A stretch of DNA of 64,000 nucleotides, from assembly GCA_030533415.1 (NCBI GenBank), contig JAUNJE010000002.1:1-64000 (forward strand), in the 5' to 3' direction. Made by a program: the position numbers and the translations under genes. Origin of the DNA: Eubacteriales bacterium. GTDB taxonomy: Bacteria > Bacillota > Clostridia > Oscillospirales > Oscillospiraceae. Positions 15,735 to 24,766 of the stretch are shown here, in pieces (within the stretch, counting starts at the first letter, position 1; every line of letters begins with the position of its first letter). Under the pieces are notes generated by a model. It made no database searches and was not told the DNA's origin. It saw only the letters and a list, made by a program, of their open reading frames with translations.

Positions 15735-17243
15735 ATGAAAAAAGAGTTTAAACGCGTTGCGCCGGAGGCGGTGGGCATCCCTTCCGCGTCTATTGAAAGC
15801 TTGCTTGACCGGCTGGAGGAGGGCTGGACGGAGCCCCATGGGCTGATGATCATGCGGCACGGGAAGGTCTGCGCGGAAGGATGGTGGGCGCCCTATGCGC
15901 CGGGACTGCGGCATGGCTTGCAATCCCACACCAAGACCTATGCGGCTACCGCTGTCGGCATCGCCTATACGGAGGGCCTGCTGAAGCTGACGGATCGGAT
16001 CATTGATATTTTCCCGGAGGAAAGCCCGAAGGATCCCTCTGAGAATCTGAAAAAGCTAACCGTCCGGGATGTGCTGTGCATGGGCTGCGGCATGGACACC
16101 ATGCCCCGCCCCAGCAAGGACTGGATCCGGGAGTTCCTGGCCACACCGGTCAACCATACGCCTGGTACTACGTTCATGTACAATTCCACCGGGTCCACAT
16201 TTTTGGGAGCCATTGTCCGGAAGCTGACCGGCCTGGGCCTCCATGACTATCTGAAACCCCGGCTGTTCGATAAGATCGGGATTGACTCGGACAATCTTTA
16301 TTGGATGACCATGCCGGACGGAATGGAGATTGGCGGCGGCGGACTCTATGCCACCACCGAGGACAATCTCCGCCTGATGAAGCTGTACGCCGACGGCGGC
16401 GTGTGGGAGGGAGAACGGATCCTGGCGGAGGATTATGTAAGGCTGGCAATTTCCAAACAAAACGATTCCGCCACCGAGCGGGCAGTCAATCCTCCTGCCG
16501 AGGATAATTTCGTGGGTTACGGCTTCCAGATTTGGATGTGTCGCCCGGAGGGAGTCTATCGCGCTGACGGCGCTATGGGTCAGTTCACGATTGTATTTCC
16601 AGACCGGGATATGCTGCTGGCTATTACGGAAAACGCCTCCGGATCCACAGGCGGCGCTATGCCGCAGAAGGCGCTGGATACCATCTGGGAGTGGCTGTAC
16701 AGCCTTCCGGAGCCTGTGGTTGAGGTCCTTCCGGAGAATGCGGAAGCTGCGGCGCATCTGGCACGCCGCATGCGCTGTCTGGCCCTCCCCACGCCGAAGC
16801 GGTCGCCGGAATCTCCCATGCAGGCAAAGGTTCATAACGCGGTTTACCGGGTAACGGAGGGATATCTTTCCTTCCTGGACACCGGCATGTCCCGATTTAT
16901 GAGCGGATCCGAACCCCCTGCCCCGGTGGAAACGGTTCGGCTTTCCTTTGAAACAGGCGGATGTGTGCTGACAGCTGTAGCCGGTGGGGAAGCGCTGGAG
17001 ATCAAAGCCGCAACGAACGGCGTACAGACGGAAAATCATCTGCCTGAAATTCCTTCCATCGCCCTTTGCAGCGGTATTTGGGAAGCGGAAGACACCTTCG
17101 CCGTTACCATGCGCATGGTGGAGACCTGCAATGCACGCTACTTTGTGTTCCGGTTTACGGATACCGGAGTGGAGCTGGTCACATACGGCAATCATCCTTT
17201 TGCAAGGCAAAAGAATGTCATCCGTCTGGAAAAAATCAATTGA
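15735..17243 (+). CDS. Serine hydrolase, class C beta-lactamase-like
   Basis: 502 aa; the beta-lactamase/EstB fold covers about residues 1-340. The SxxK catalytic pair is Ser64-Lys67 (SHTK), the tyrosine motif FMYNSTG follows (Tyr149), and the C-terminal ~160 residues form an extra domain. Such proteins act as esterases or peptidases rather than beta-lactamases. No signal peptide. ATG 15735 is preferred over ATG 15723 because GGAG lies 6 nt upstream. It follows the phosphorylase gene by 38 nt and precedes the MATE gene by 19 nt, probably one operon. Confidence 0.82.
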   Translation: MKKEFKRVAPEAVGIPSASIESLLDRLEEGWTEPHGLMIMRHGKVCAEGWWAPYAPGLRHGLQSHTKTYAATAVGIAYTEGLLKLTDRIIDIFPEESPKDPSENLKKLTVRDVLCMGCGMDTMPRPSKDWIREFLATPVNHTPGTTFMYNSTGSTFLGAIVRKLTGLGLHDYLKPRLFDKIGIDSDNLYWMTMPDGMEIGGGGLYATTEDNLRLMKLYADGGVWEGERILAEDYVRLAISKQNDSATERAVNPPAEDNFVGYGFQIWMCRPEGVYRADGAMGQFTIVFPDRDMLLAITENASGSTGGAMPQKALDTIWEWLYSLPEPVVEVLPENAEAAAHLARRMRCLALPTPKRSPESPMQAKVHNAVYRVTEGYLSFLDTGMSRFMSGSEPPAPVETVRLSFETGGCVLTAVAGGEALEIKAATNGVQTENHLPEIPSIALCSGIWEAEDTFAVTMRMVETCNARYFVFRFTDTGVELVTYGNHPFARQKNVIRLEKIN

Positions 17244-17262
17244 GATTATAGAGGAGAAAACC

Positions 17263-18063
17263 ATGATGTTTCGCAGATTGATATACAAAGATAGCAGTTT
17301 CTACAAGAAGGTTCTGGGCATCTCGGTGCCAATTGCCCTGCAAAGCCTGATCACCACAGGCGTGAACGTCATGGATACCATCATGATTGGCGCTGTGGGC
17401 GAGACGCAGCTTTCCGCTGTTTCTCTTGCGAACCAATTTATCAACATCTATCATATTCTCTGCATGGGAATCGGTATGGGCGCGTCGGTGCTGGTTGCAA
17501 GATTCTTTGGCATGGGAGAGCAAAAGGCTGTCCGGAAAACCATTGCCATAATGCTTCGGTTTTGTTTGGGAATTGCCACGCTGTTCTGCCTGGTGACCGC
17601 AGCCGCACCCCATTTCGTGATGCACATTTACACGGAGGAAAAACCGATCATTGCCGAGGGTATGGTCTATTTGAAATGGTCGGTGATCACCTATTACCTG
17701 CTGGGGCTTTCTCTGACCTGCACCATTGTGCTTCGCAATGTGGGAAAAACCACCATGCCGCTGTATACCAGCATCGGCGCGTTCTTCCTCAATGTGGGAG
17801 CCAACTATATTTTTATCTTTGGCAAGCTGGGCATGCCTGCCATGGGCGTGGCCGGCGCGGCGCTGGGGACGCTGGTTGCCCGTATCTTTGAGTGCGGCGT
17901 GATTTGCGGTTTCCTGTTTTTCAGGGAGGATCGGATTGCCTTCCGTATTCCAAAACCCTGTCCACGGTTTCCGCAGGAATGTTCAGCACGTCACAGGCAA
18001 TGGTGCCGGTGGGAAATGTCTGGGACGCATAGATCTCCTGCTTGCCGCAGTAGTCCAAAGTGA
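17263..18063 (+). pseudogene. MATE-family efflux transporter, truncated
   Basis: MATE exporters are ~450 aa with 12 helices. Here the frame codes for the first ~225 residues (about six helices, MMFRRLIYKDSSFYKK to CGFLFFREDRIAFRI), then continues for about 40 residues through unrelated sequence that is antisense to an element gene, and stops. The break at about 17936-17945 is the left edge of mobile block 2. The stump keeps a good ribosome binding site (GAGGAG) but is unlikely to transport anything. Confidence 0.85.
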
Positions 18064-18115
18064 GGAAGCTGAGCTTCAAGCGCTCTTTCATATCAACAAA
18101 AGCGGGCATGGTCAC
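17936..18115 (-). pseudogene. DUF6076 protein, N-terminal fragment
   Basis: The first ~55-60 residues (MTMPAFVDMKERLKLSF, LDYCGKQEIYASQTFPTGT, CDVLNIPAETVDRVLEYG) correspond to the start of the intact DUF6076 protein at 51097-52200 (LDFWQDTVIYGSKTFPSGT, CDALNIPTKVIEQL). The rest was lost at the junction with the MATE gene. GGAGCGG lies just before the ATG. Confidence 0.75.
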
Positions 18116-18134
18116 CGCTCCTTTCTCGTCTCTT

Positions 18135-18145
18135 ATTATAGCACA
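18135..18145 (-). promoter_or_regulatory. Extended -10 promoter of the DUF6076 gene
   Basis: On the minus strand ATATGTGCTATAATA contains TGnTATAAT. The same string (ATATGTGCTATAATG) occurs before the homologous gene at 51057-51072, so the promoter is conserved between the two elements. No good -35 is visible. Confidence 0.6.
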
Positions 18146-18308
18146 TATTTTCGATTATTCTAGTATACATTTGCGACGGTGTCAGGTTTTTTCATTTTGG
18201 ATTGTCAGGAAATTGGAGTGATTTTCTGAAAATCTGACATAACCATAGTAGAACGGAAACAGCGGTTGAGGCAGTTGCTTCCGTTCAATACAAAATGGAG
18301 GTATGAAC

Positions 18309-18942
18309 ATGACAATCTATCAACAAATCAGGGCGGCGGTTCCCATAGGACAAGCTGCCCGGCGGTATGGGCTGGCGGTCAGCCAGGGCGGCATGGCCCT
18401 CTGTCCGTTTCACCATGACACCCACCCCAGCCTAAAGCTAAATGAGGACTATTTCTTCTGTTTCGGCTGTGGAGCCACCGGGGATGTCATCGACTTCACC
18501 GCCCGGCTGTTTGGCATCAGCCAAAGGGAAGCGGCCCAAAAACTGGCTATGGATTTTGGGCTGAATCCATTCCCCCCCGGCACAACAACAGAATATTCCA
18601 AGGCCAGATGCAGAGCCATTCCAGAGTATGGAGCGGCTCTGCATTTGTGTTCTCTCGGACTATCTGCGGCTGCTGCGGATCTGGCGGCTTCGGTATGAGC
18701 CGGAATCTCCGGGAGAGGACTTCCATGACCGCTTTGTGGAAGCCTGCCGGATGACCGCCTATGTGGATCATCTGCTGGACTGCCTGCTCAGCAGCATCCC
18801 GGAGGTAAGACGGGATGCCGTCACCGCTCTGGCAGAGGGTGGGGAAATTTACCGTCTGCAAACTTATGTGGAGCGGAAAAAGAAGGAGGAAGAAATCATT
18901 GTCCAGCGCAAATATCCAGAACGCCATGACCGATGCGCCTGA
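18309..18942 (+). pseudogene. CHC2 zinc-finger primase, frameshifted
   Basis: DnaG-type primase N-terminal protein. The first frame (18309 to about 18577) codes for CPFHHDTHPSLKLNEDYF and FCFGCGATGDVIDF, a complete CHC2 zinc-binding motif. The rest of the homology to the intact block 4 protein (50274-50897) continues in the +1 frame (SMERLCICVLSDYLRL, DHLLDCLLSSIPEVRRDA) to 18942. The switch falls at or near a run of seven C at 18571-18577: a one-base slip there, real or a sequencing error, would restore a ~210-aa protein. ATG 18309 has GGAGG 7 nt upstream. Confidence 0.75.
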
Positions 18943-20218
18943 TTGGGTGGACGGCAAAAGAATTGACGAGGTGCGGTTCTGTGCTTCGTTTCTCCAATCC
19001 CATCCAATGGTGAGCGTCAACGGAACCTTCTTCACAGCGGACGGTTTGGTTTCCGACGAGAATCTTCTGAAAAAGGAGATCTACGACGGGATCAAACAAT
19101 ATGTTACCACGGGCATCCCGAAAAAAGTGTCAAATTTGCTGGAAGTCCTGCGAATGGAGTGCTGCACGGATGGGCTGCCGCTATATCAGGACCGGATTCA
19201 CGTTGCCAATGGGACGCTGTTTCTGGACGGCGGCTTCTCGGAGGGAAAGGATTTCTGCCGAAACCGTTTGCCGGTGGCCTACAGCCCAGGTGCATCAGTA
19301 CCACTGGCATGGATGGAATTTCTGTCCCAGCTTCTAAACGCAGAGGATATTCCCACCTTGCAGGAGTTCTTTGGTTATTGCCTGATTCCCAGCACCCGGG
19401 GGCAGAAAATGCTGCTGCTTACCGGAAAGGGCGGGGAGGGCAAGTCACGTGTAGGCATCGTCCTCCAAGCCCTCCTGGGCAGCAACATGAAAACCGGGAG
19501 TATCGCCAAGGTGGAAAACAGTCCCTTCGCCAGGGCTGACCTCCAAAATATGCTGGTAATGGTGGACGACGATATGAAGATGGAAGCCCTGACCCAAACC
19601 AACAACATCAAGGCCATCGTCACAGCGGAGCTGCCCATGGACTTAGAAAAGAAGGGGCAGCAGAGCTACCAGGGAGATTTGCGGGTGCGTTTCCTTGCCT
19701 TTGGCAATGGCACCCTGCAAGCTCTCCATGACCGGAGTTTTGGATTCTTCCGCAGACAGATCATTCTGGAAGCCAGGGAGCGAAGTCCCAACCGGAGGGA
19801 TGATCCCTATCTGGCAGACAAGCTGTGTTCTGAGAAGGAGGGTATCTTCCTTTGGGCACTGGAGGGCCTGCAACGGCTGATCCGTAACGATTTTCAGTTC
19901 ACCCTCAGCCAGCGGGCGAATGCCAACATGGAAGCGGCGGTGGCAGACGGGAACAACGCAGTAGAGTTTATGAAGTCCCAGGGGTACTTCCGGTTCAAGG
20001 CAGATTCAGAAGTCAGCTCCCGGGACTTTTATGATGTGTACCGGCTGTGGTGTGAAGACAACGCCCTGAATCCCCTGAGCCAGAAGTCCCTGACCAACTA
20101 CCTAAAGCAGAATGAAAGCACCTACAACCTGGAATACACCAACAAGGTCCATATTGGAGGCGGGCGATTTGCCAGGGGTTTTCTGGGTCTTGAGCTGATT
20201 CAGCGTCCCCCGCTGTAA
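18899..20218 (+). CDS. Phage/plasmid D5-type primase-helicase
   Basis: 439-aa replicative helicase of the P4/D5-like AAA+ (superfamily 3) type. Walker A GKGGEGKS is at residues 176-183; the acidic MVDDDMKME is Walker B; a winged-helix-like C-terminus follows (DVYRLWCEDNALNPLSQKS). It is closely related to the block 4 protein at 48962-50299. With the upstream CHC2 protein it would initiate and unwind element DNA. TTG 18899 is proposed as start because GGAGG lies 9 nt upstream; ATG 18926 is the alternative. It overlaps the primase 3' end by 44 nt. Confidence 0.85.
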   Translation: MSSANIQNAMTDAPDWVDGKRIDEVRFCASFLQSHPMVSVNGTFFTADGLVSDENLLKKEIYDGIKQYVTTGIPKKVSNLLEVLRMECCTDGLPLYQDRIHVANGTLFLDGGFSEGKDFCRNRLPVAYSPGASVPLAWMEFLSQLLNAEDIPTLQEFFGYCLIPSTRGQKMLLLTGKGGEGKSRVGIVLQALLGSNMKTGSIAKVENSPFARADLQNMLVMVDDDMKMEALTQTNNIKAIVTAELPMDLEKKGQQSYQGDLRVRFLAFGNGTLQALHDRSFGFFRRQIILEARERSPNRRDDPYLADKLCSEKEGIFLWALEGLQRLIRNDFQFTLSQRANANMEAAVADGNNAVEFMKSQGYFRFKADSEVSSRDFYDVYRLWCEDNALNPLSQKSLTNYLKQNESTYNLEYTNKVHIGGGRFARGFLGLELIQRPPL

Positions 20219-20235
20219 AAAATGAATATGGACTG

Positions 20236-20301
20236 AAAACACGTGTACCGTCCGTACCAAGCGTACCGTGGTACAGAAGTACACTTGGTACACGTGTTTT
20301 G
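20236..20301. repeat. GTAC-rich inverted repeat after the helicase gene
   Basis: AAAACACGTGTACC and GGTACACGTGTTTT form a perfect 14-bp stem; nested GTACCAAG and CTTGGTAC give an alternative pairing. The corresponding place in block 4 (48890-48960) is also rich in GTAC and shares GTACAGAAGT. Possible terminator, recombination or replication site. Confidence 0.6.
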
Positions 20302-20369
20302 ACACCACGCTCAGAAATTACGCGAAACCGCTCTGGTTGACCCATGATTTTGAGCATTCCAAATCAAGG

Positions 20370-20510
20370 GTAGTAGAATCCGTAAAGTTTTTTACAGTTC
20401 CATAGCGTTTCTTTACGGAATCGAGAGGGTGAGAATCGTGAAGCCAATGCACGGATTCGTAGGGTATTACACGGTTTCCAACACAATCCCACAAATCCGT
20501 AAAATCGGTA
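20370..20510. repeat. Iteron-like ATCCGTAAA repeats
   Basis: The 440-bp gap between helicase and small-protein genes contains GAATCCGTAAAG (20376), its near inverse CTTTACGGAATC (20411), CGGATTCGT (20452) and AAATCCGTAAAA (20493), plus GAATCGTGAAG (20433). Such clusters are typical of replication origins or oriT regions. The block 4 gap (48660-48800) has its own repeats of a related GATT-GTGAAA type. Confidence 0.5.
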
Positions 20511-20658
20511 GGTGCCATCTGTGAACAGGGCATCATGCCAGAAAAATGGAGCGGTTTTTCCAAAATCCGGAATCTACACAAAACAATGAAGCAGATACAC
20601 TGCTGAGTGAACCTGCTTCACGAAACAACAAAATCAAAATTTAGGAGGAAACGTACAT

Positions 20659-20874
20659 ATGAATATCCGAAACGAAATCAAGTCATACATCATCCGTACC
20701 GGGTGGACCACGCTGAATCTTGTGGAGGAACTGTCCCAACAGTACGGTTGGAGCAGCGGCGTGTCCAATCTTTCTGCAAAATTACAGCGGGAATCTCTGC
20801 GCTACAAGGAAGCCATCCAGATTGCCGATGTGCTGGGCTATGACATTGTCTGGGTTAAGAGGAGGGATGACTGA
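20659..20874 (+). CDS. Small helical DNA-binding-like protein
   Basis: 71 aa (MNIRNEIKSYIIRTGWT start, SNLSAKLQRESLRYKEA core), clearly homologous to the 70-aa protein at 48312-48524. The size and helix pattern, with ADVLGYDIVW near the end, resemble a compact helix-turn-helix domain. It overlaps the relaxase start by one base (TGATG), implying coupled translation and a role in mobilization or its control. AGGAGG lies 9 nt before the ATG. Confidence 0.7.
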   Translation: MNIRNEIKSYIIRTGWTTLNLVEELSQQYGWSSGVSNLSAKLQRESLRYKEAIQIADVLGYDIVWVKRRDD

Positions 20875-21830
20875 TGGGAAAGGCACAATACGCCATCCTT
20901 CGCTTTGCCAAGTACAAAGGCCCGGAGATTGGGCGGATCGAGGCCCACGATGAGCGTACCAAGGAAACCTACGCCAGCAACCCGGATGTGGACACCAGCC
21001 GAAGCAGGCTGAATTTCCATCTGGTAAAGCCCCAGCGCTCCTACCGGGCGGAGGCGGAAAGGCAGATCGCAGAGGCCGGATGCCGCACCCGAAAGGACAG
21101 TGTCCGGGTGGTGGAAACCCTCATTACTGCAAGCCCTGAGTTTTTCCAAGGTAAGAACCCAAAAGAGGTAAAAGCCTTTTTCACCCTTGCCCTGGACTTT
21201 ATAAAAAGCAAGCAGTCCTCGAAAACGATAATATCCGCCGTGGTGCATATGGATGAGAAAACGCCCCATATGCACCTTTCTTTTGTCCCTATCACTCCCG
21301 ATGGACGGCTCAGCGCCAAGGATATCCTCGGCAACCGGAAGAATCTTACCAAATGGCAGGATGACTTCTGGAAGTTCATGGTCAAAAAATACCCTGACCT
21401 GGAGCGTGGGGAATCCGCCAGTGAGACAGGCCGCACCCACATCCCGCCGAGGCTATTCAAGGAAGCTACCCACTTAAATCAGCAGAGGGACGCGCTTATG
21501 GCGCTGCTGACTGATATCAACCCTCTAAACGCCAGGAAGCGTGCCGCTGAAATGGAAGCCCTGCTGGATAAGTACATCTCCGGGGTAGAGAGAATGCGCA
21601 CCCAGATGAAGAAGTACAACGCAGCCTACAAAGAGCTGAAAGCCGAGGTCGCTTCCCTGGAAAAAGAGGTGGATGCCAGCAAGGAAAGCGTCCTCAAGCG
21701 GCTGGAAACCGGGCAAAAGCTCCGGGAATTGGAAGAACTGCAAAAGGTCGTAGACAACATCCCAAAAGAAATTCTTGATGCCTATAAGCATCCCCAAAAC
21801 TTGAGAAAGGAAAAAAGAAATTGCCTATGA
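20874..21830 (+). CDS. MobV-type relaxase (Pre/Mob family)
   Basis: 318-aa plasmid recombination/mobilization protein that nicks the element at its oriT. The three-histidine relaxase motif HMDEKTPHMHL is at residues 125-135, N-terminal KAQYAILRFAKYKG resembles the usual first motif, and a long coiled coil occupies about 200-300. It is one of two non-identical MobV relaxases in the window (other at 46572-47939). It would use a helper element for transfer, since no secretion genes are present here. Confidence 0.88.
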   Translation: MGKAQYAILRFAKYKGPEIGRIEAHDERTKETYASNPDVDTSRSRLNFHLVKPQRSYRAEAERQIAEAGCRTRKDSVRVVETLITASPEFFQGKNPKEVKAFFTLALDFIKSKQSSKTIISAVVHMDEKTPHMHLSFVPITPDGRLSAKDILGNRKNLTKWQDDFWKFMVKKYPDLERGESASETGRTHIPPRLFKEATHLNQQRDALMALLTDINPLNARKRAAEMEALLDKYISGVERMRTQMKKYNAAYKELKAEVASLEKEVDASKESVLKRLETGQKLRELEELQKVVDNIPKEILDAYKHPQNLRKEKRNCL

Positions 21831-22672
21831 ATAAAGAAAAGACTGTACAGGCCATGCAGCTGCCTGTGAATAAGCTGCGCCCCTTTGAAAACCACCCCTT
21901 CCAGGTGAAGGACGATGATGAAATGGACAAGCTGGTGTGGAGCATTCTCACCCAGGGCGTACTGACGCCTATGGTTGTCCGCCCCGTGGAAAACGGGGAA
22001 TATGAAGTGATCTCCGGTCACCGGAGACTTCGCGCGTGCCAGAAGGCAGGAATTGAGACGGTTCCTGCCTTAATTTATACCCTGGACCGGGACGCCGCTG
22101 CTATTGCCCTGGTGGACAGCAATCTCCACCGGGAGAAGATTTTGCCCAGCGAAAAAGCCTTTGCTTACAAGCTGAAAATGGACGCCATGAGCCACCAGGG
22201 AACTTCGTGCCAAGTTGGCACGAAGTTAAGAACCGACGAAATCATTGGAGAATCCACCGGTGAAAGTGCCAGACAAGTCCAGCGCTACATCCGCCTGACT
22301 GAATTGATTCCCGAAATTCTCCGTATGGTAGACGACAACAAGATTGCCCTGACCCCGGCGGTGGAGCTATCCTACCTGACCAAACAGGAACAGACCGACC
22401 TGCTGGAAACCATGGAAAGCGAGGAATGCACGCCGTCTCTGTCCCAAGCTATCCAGATGAAAAAGCTCAGCCAGGACGGCGAACTGAATATGGACAGAAT
22501 CTTTGCCATCATGACCCAGCCCAAAGCCAACCAGCAGGAGAAGATCAGCTTCCGGGTGGAAGATATCCGTAAGTTCTTCCCCAAAAGCTACACCCCCGCC
22601 AGAATCCAGGAGACGATTCTAAAATTACTGTCCGACTATCAGAAAAAGCGCCTGCGGAATTTATCCCGCTGA
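21821..22672 (+). CDS. ParB-family protein without ParA partner
   Basis: ParB/RepB/Spo0J-type protein of about 283 aa. QLPVNKLRPFENHPFQV and SGHRRLRACQKAG form the N-terminal domain; the helix-turn-helix is near residue 135-155 (ESTGESARQVQRYIRL). It resembles the parB product of block 1 (ILPSEKAFAYK shared), but no parA lies next to it, so it may regulate or mark DNA rather than partition. The start is either TTG 21821 (spacing 9 from AAAGGA) or ATG 21827. It overlaps the relaxase stop. Confidence 0.8.
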   Translation: MPMNKEKTVQAMQLPVNKLRPFENHPFQVKDDDEMDKLVWSILTQGVLTPMVVRPVENGEYEVISGHRRLRACQKAGIETVPALIYTLDRDAAAIALVDSNLHREKILPSEKAFAYKLKMDAMSHQGTSCQVGTKLRTDEIIGESTGESARQVQRYIRLTELIPEILRMVDDNKIALTPAVELSYLTKQEQTDLLETMESEECTPSLSQAIQMKKLSQDGELNMDRIFAIMTQPKANQQEKISFRVEDIRKFFPKSYTPARIQETILKLLSDYQKKRLRNLSR

Positions 22673-22699
22673 ACGGCACATTTGCGGAGGAAAACACAA

Positions 22700-22882
22700 A
22701 TGAGTAAAATGAAAGCAGGGTTTACCCCCGAACATTATTTTGCCGCGCTGAAGCTGATCGAACAGTTGCATAAAGATGGCAAGATCCCAGCATATATGTT
22801 CCGTAATATGCTCAATGCGTATGCAGATGTTGTGGACTTGTCCAAATTCATAGTGATGGAAGAAAAGGAGGAAGCGGCGTGA
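22700..22882 (+). CDS. Small protein preceding the serine recombinase
   Basis: A 60-aa acidic protein (MSKMKAGFTPEHYFAALK) directly upstream of and overlapping the recombinase by 4 nt. GCGGAGG is 9 nt before the ATG. Small genes in this position are common in such elements and might encode directionality factors; nothing in the sequence proves this. Confidence 0.65.
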   Translation: MSKMKAGFTPEHYFAALKLIEQLHKDGKIPAYMFRNMLNAYADVVDLSKFIVMEEKEEAA

Positions 22883-24702
22883 TCCCCTACTCAATGGAAT
22901 CCTTAAAACGAAGAATTGCGATCTATGCCCGTGTATCCACGGAACATGAGGCACAGCTTTCCGCATTGGAAAATCAGATTGACTGGTATAAGCCGATCAT
23001 GGACTTGCACCCGGAGTGGAAATTGGTTGAGCAGTATATTGACGAAGGCATCACTGGCACATCTGCGGAAAAACGTCCGGAATTTATGCGGATGATGAAC
23101 GATGCAAAGACACACAAGTTTGATATGATCATCACCAGAGAGGTTTCCCGCTTCGCGAGAAATACGGTGGATACCCTGCAATATACCCGAATGCTTCGGG
23201 AAAATGGCGTGGAGGTCTACTTTATCAATGATGGTATCAAAACATTCGACGGTGATGGTGAGCTTCGGCTCACCATCATGGCGACCCTTGCCCAGGATGA
23301 AAGCCGCAAAACATCCATTCGTGTGAAAAGCGGTCAGCAGACCTCTATGAACAACGGCGTAGTTTACGGAAACGGCAACATTCTGGGATATGACCGTGTG
23401 GGCAAGGAAATGGTCATCAACCCGGAACAGGCAAAAACCGTGCGTTTGATTTATGATATGTATCTGGACGGTTGCGGGCTGGTAAAAATCAAGGACGAGC
23501 TGGAACGGCGGGGATATAAAACATCCCAAGGCAAGGACAAGTGGTTTCCCACAGTCATTTCCCATGTCCTCAAAAATACCTTTTACTGTGGTATCATGAC
23601 TTACCACAAGGAATATGTTCCAGATTATCTGAAACAAAAGAAAATAAAGAACTACGGAGAGCTGGAGTTTACGCAGGTGCAAGGTACCCACGAACCCATC
23701 GTCACCGTGGAAGAATTTGAAAGGGTGCAGAAAATCATGGAAACAAAAAGGACAGACATGCCTCATCTCAACAGAGGCAAACAGAAAGGGAAGAAACCCA
23801 GAACAACAGTATGGGGCAAGCTGCTGATTTGCGAATGTGGACATACCTTCAATATGCGTAAGTGGGATCGTCCCGACCGCCAGCCCGGCAATGCTTACCA
23901 GTGCTATAGTTCCGTCGCCACCGGCTCTTATGAAAGCCGTAAGAAGAAGGGCCTGCCGCTTGATGGCATCTGCCAAACGCCCATGATCCCGGAATGGAGA
24001 TTGCAGATGATGGCAAATCTAATTTTCCGCAAGTATCTGTCTGAAAAGGATAAGGTGCTGGCACTGGCGAATTCCATTCTGGAAGCCCACATCGGTGATA
24101 CCGAGGAAGAAGAAAATACGGAAGCCCTGCTGAAAGAAAAGCAGGCTGAGCTGGCACGGCTTCATAAGAAGATGGACAGCTACATCGAGATGCGGGCCGA
24201 GGGGGATCTCAGTCGGGAACTGTTCCGTGCCAAGTGTGCCGAGGTAGAGCCCAAAATCCAGCGGCTCCAGGTGGAAATTGAAAAGCTGTCCGCGGAAGGC
24301 CAACCCAGGGAAGTGGTAGATTACACCGAGAAACTGACCGTCCTCCAGTACGCCCTGGAACAGTACACCAATCTGGACGAAGGCCAGGATGTGCCCGACA
24401 GCGTGGTGGAAGCCTTTGTTACCAAAATCGTGGTTTCCAAGGACGGATTCGACTGGTATCTGCGGTTCGATGGTGACCCAGACAAACCCTTGCACTGTCA
24501 ACTGGAGGGCAAACGGAAGCAAACGACAAAAATCATGGTTTCGGGGGAAATTTCCCCCTCCGTGGATAACAGCGACACAGGCCGCTATCAAAACTGGGGA
24601 GGCATAAGCTGTACTTCGCGTTTTCCATCGGTTTCGAGGAAGCAAAGAGGTATCGAAACGCCAACGGACAGATCCTCCGCCGCAGCCAGTGGCAGGATCT
24701 GA
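22879..24702 (+). CDS. Large serine recombinase (site-specific integrase)
   Basis: Catalyses integration and excision. Resolvase domain at residues 12-150 with catalytic Ser20 in YARVSTEHEAQ and the [10 protein letters not shown] helix; a recombinase domain follows (GYDRVGKEMVINPEQA); a zinc ribbon has CECGHTF and later cysteines; a coiled coil sits near 415-490. The last ~45 codons read as low-complexity Ser/Arg, while the +1 frame to 24722 encodes KLYFAFSIGFEEAKRYRN and a tail like that at 6363-6488. A frameshift near 24590-24605 therefore probably truncates the native C-terminus. GTG start overlapping the previous gene. Confidence 0.85.
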   Translation: MIPYSMESLKRRIAIYARVSTEHEAQLSALENQIDWYKPIMDLHPEWKLVEQYIDEGITGTSAEKRPEFMRMMNDAKTHKFDMIITREVSRFARNTVDTLQYTRMLRENGVEVYFINDGIKTFDGDGELRLTIMATLAQDESRKTSIRVKSGQQTSMNNGVVYGNGNILGYDRVGKEMVINPEQAKTVRLIYDMYLDGCGLVKIKDELERRGYKTSQGKDKWFPTVISHVLKNTFYCGIMTYHKEYVPDYLKQKKIKNYGELEFTQVQGTHEPIVTVEEFERVQKIMETKRTDMPHLNRGKQKGKKPRTTVWGKLLICECGHTFNMRKWDRPDRQPGNAYQCYSSVATGSYESRKKKGLPLDGICQTPMIPEWRLQMMANLIFRKYLSEKDKVLALANSILEAHIGDTEEEENTEALLKEKQAELARLHKKMDSYIEMRAEGDLSRELFRAKCAEVEPKIQRLQVEIEKLSAEGQPREVVDYTEKLTVLQYALEQYTNLDEGQDVPDSVVEAFVTKIVVSKDGFDWYLRFDGDPDKPLHCQLEGKRKQTTKIMVSGEISPSVDNSDTGRYQNWGGISCTSRFPSVSRKQRGIETPTDRSSAAASGRI

Positions 24703-24725
24703 CCTGCCAGGTTTATATCTGATCG

Positions 24726-24766
24726 TAAATCCCGCTTACCACACCATCGGTAAGCGGGATTTTTTG
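24726..24766. terminator. Terminator of mobile block 2
   Basis: ATCCCGCTTACC pairs perfectly with GGTAAGCGGGAT across an 8-nt loop, followed by five T, just after the recombinase tail. Confidence 0.9.

Noticed and set aside
15735-17243. Antibiotic-resistance beta-lactamase
   Set aside because: The SxxK protein has no signal peptide and a long C-terminal extra domain, and it sits in a carbohydrate-ester cluster; an esterase role is more likely.
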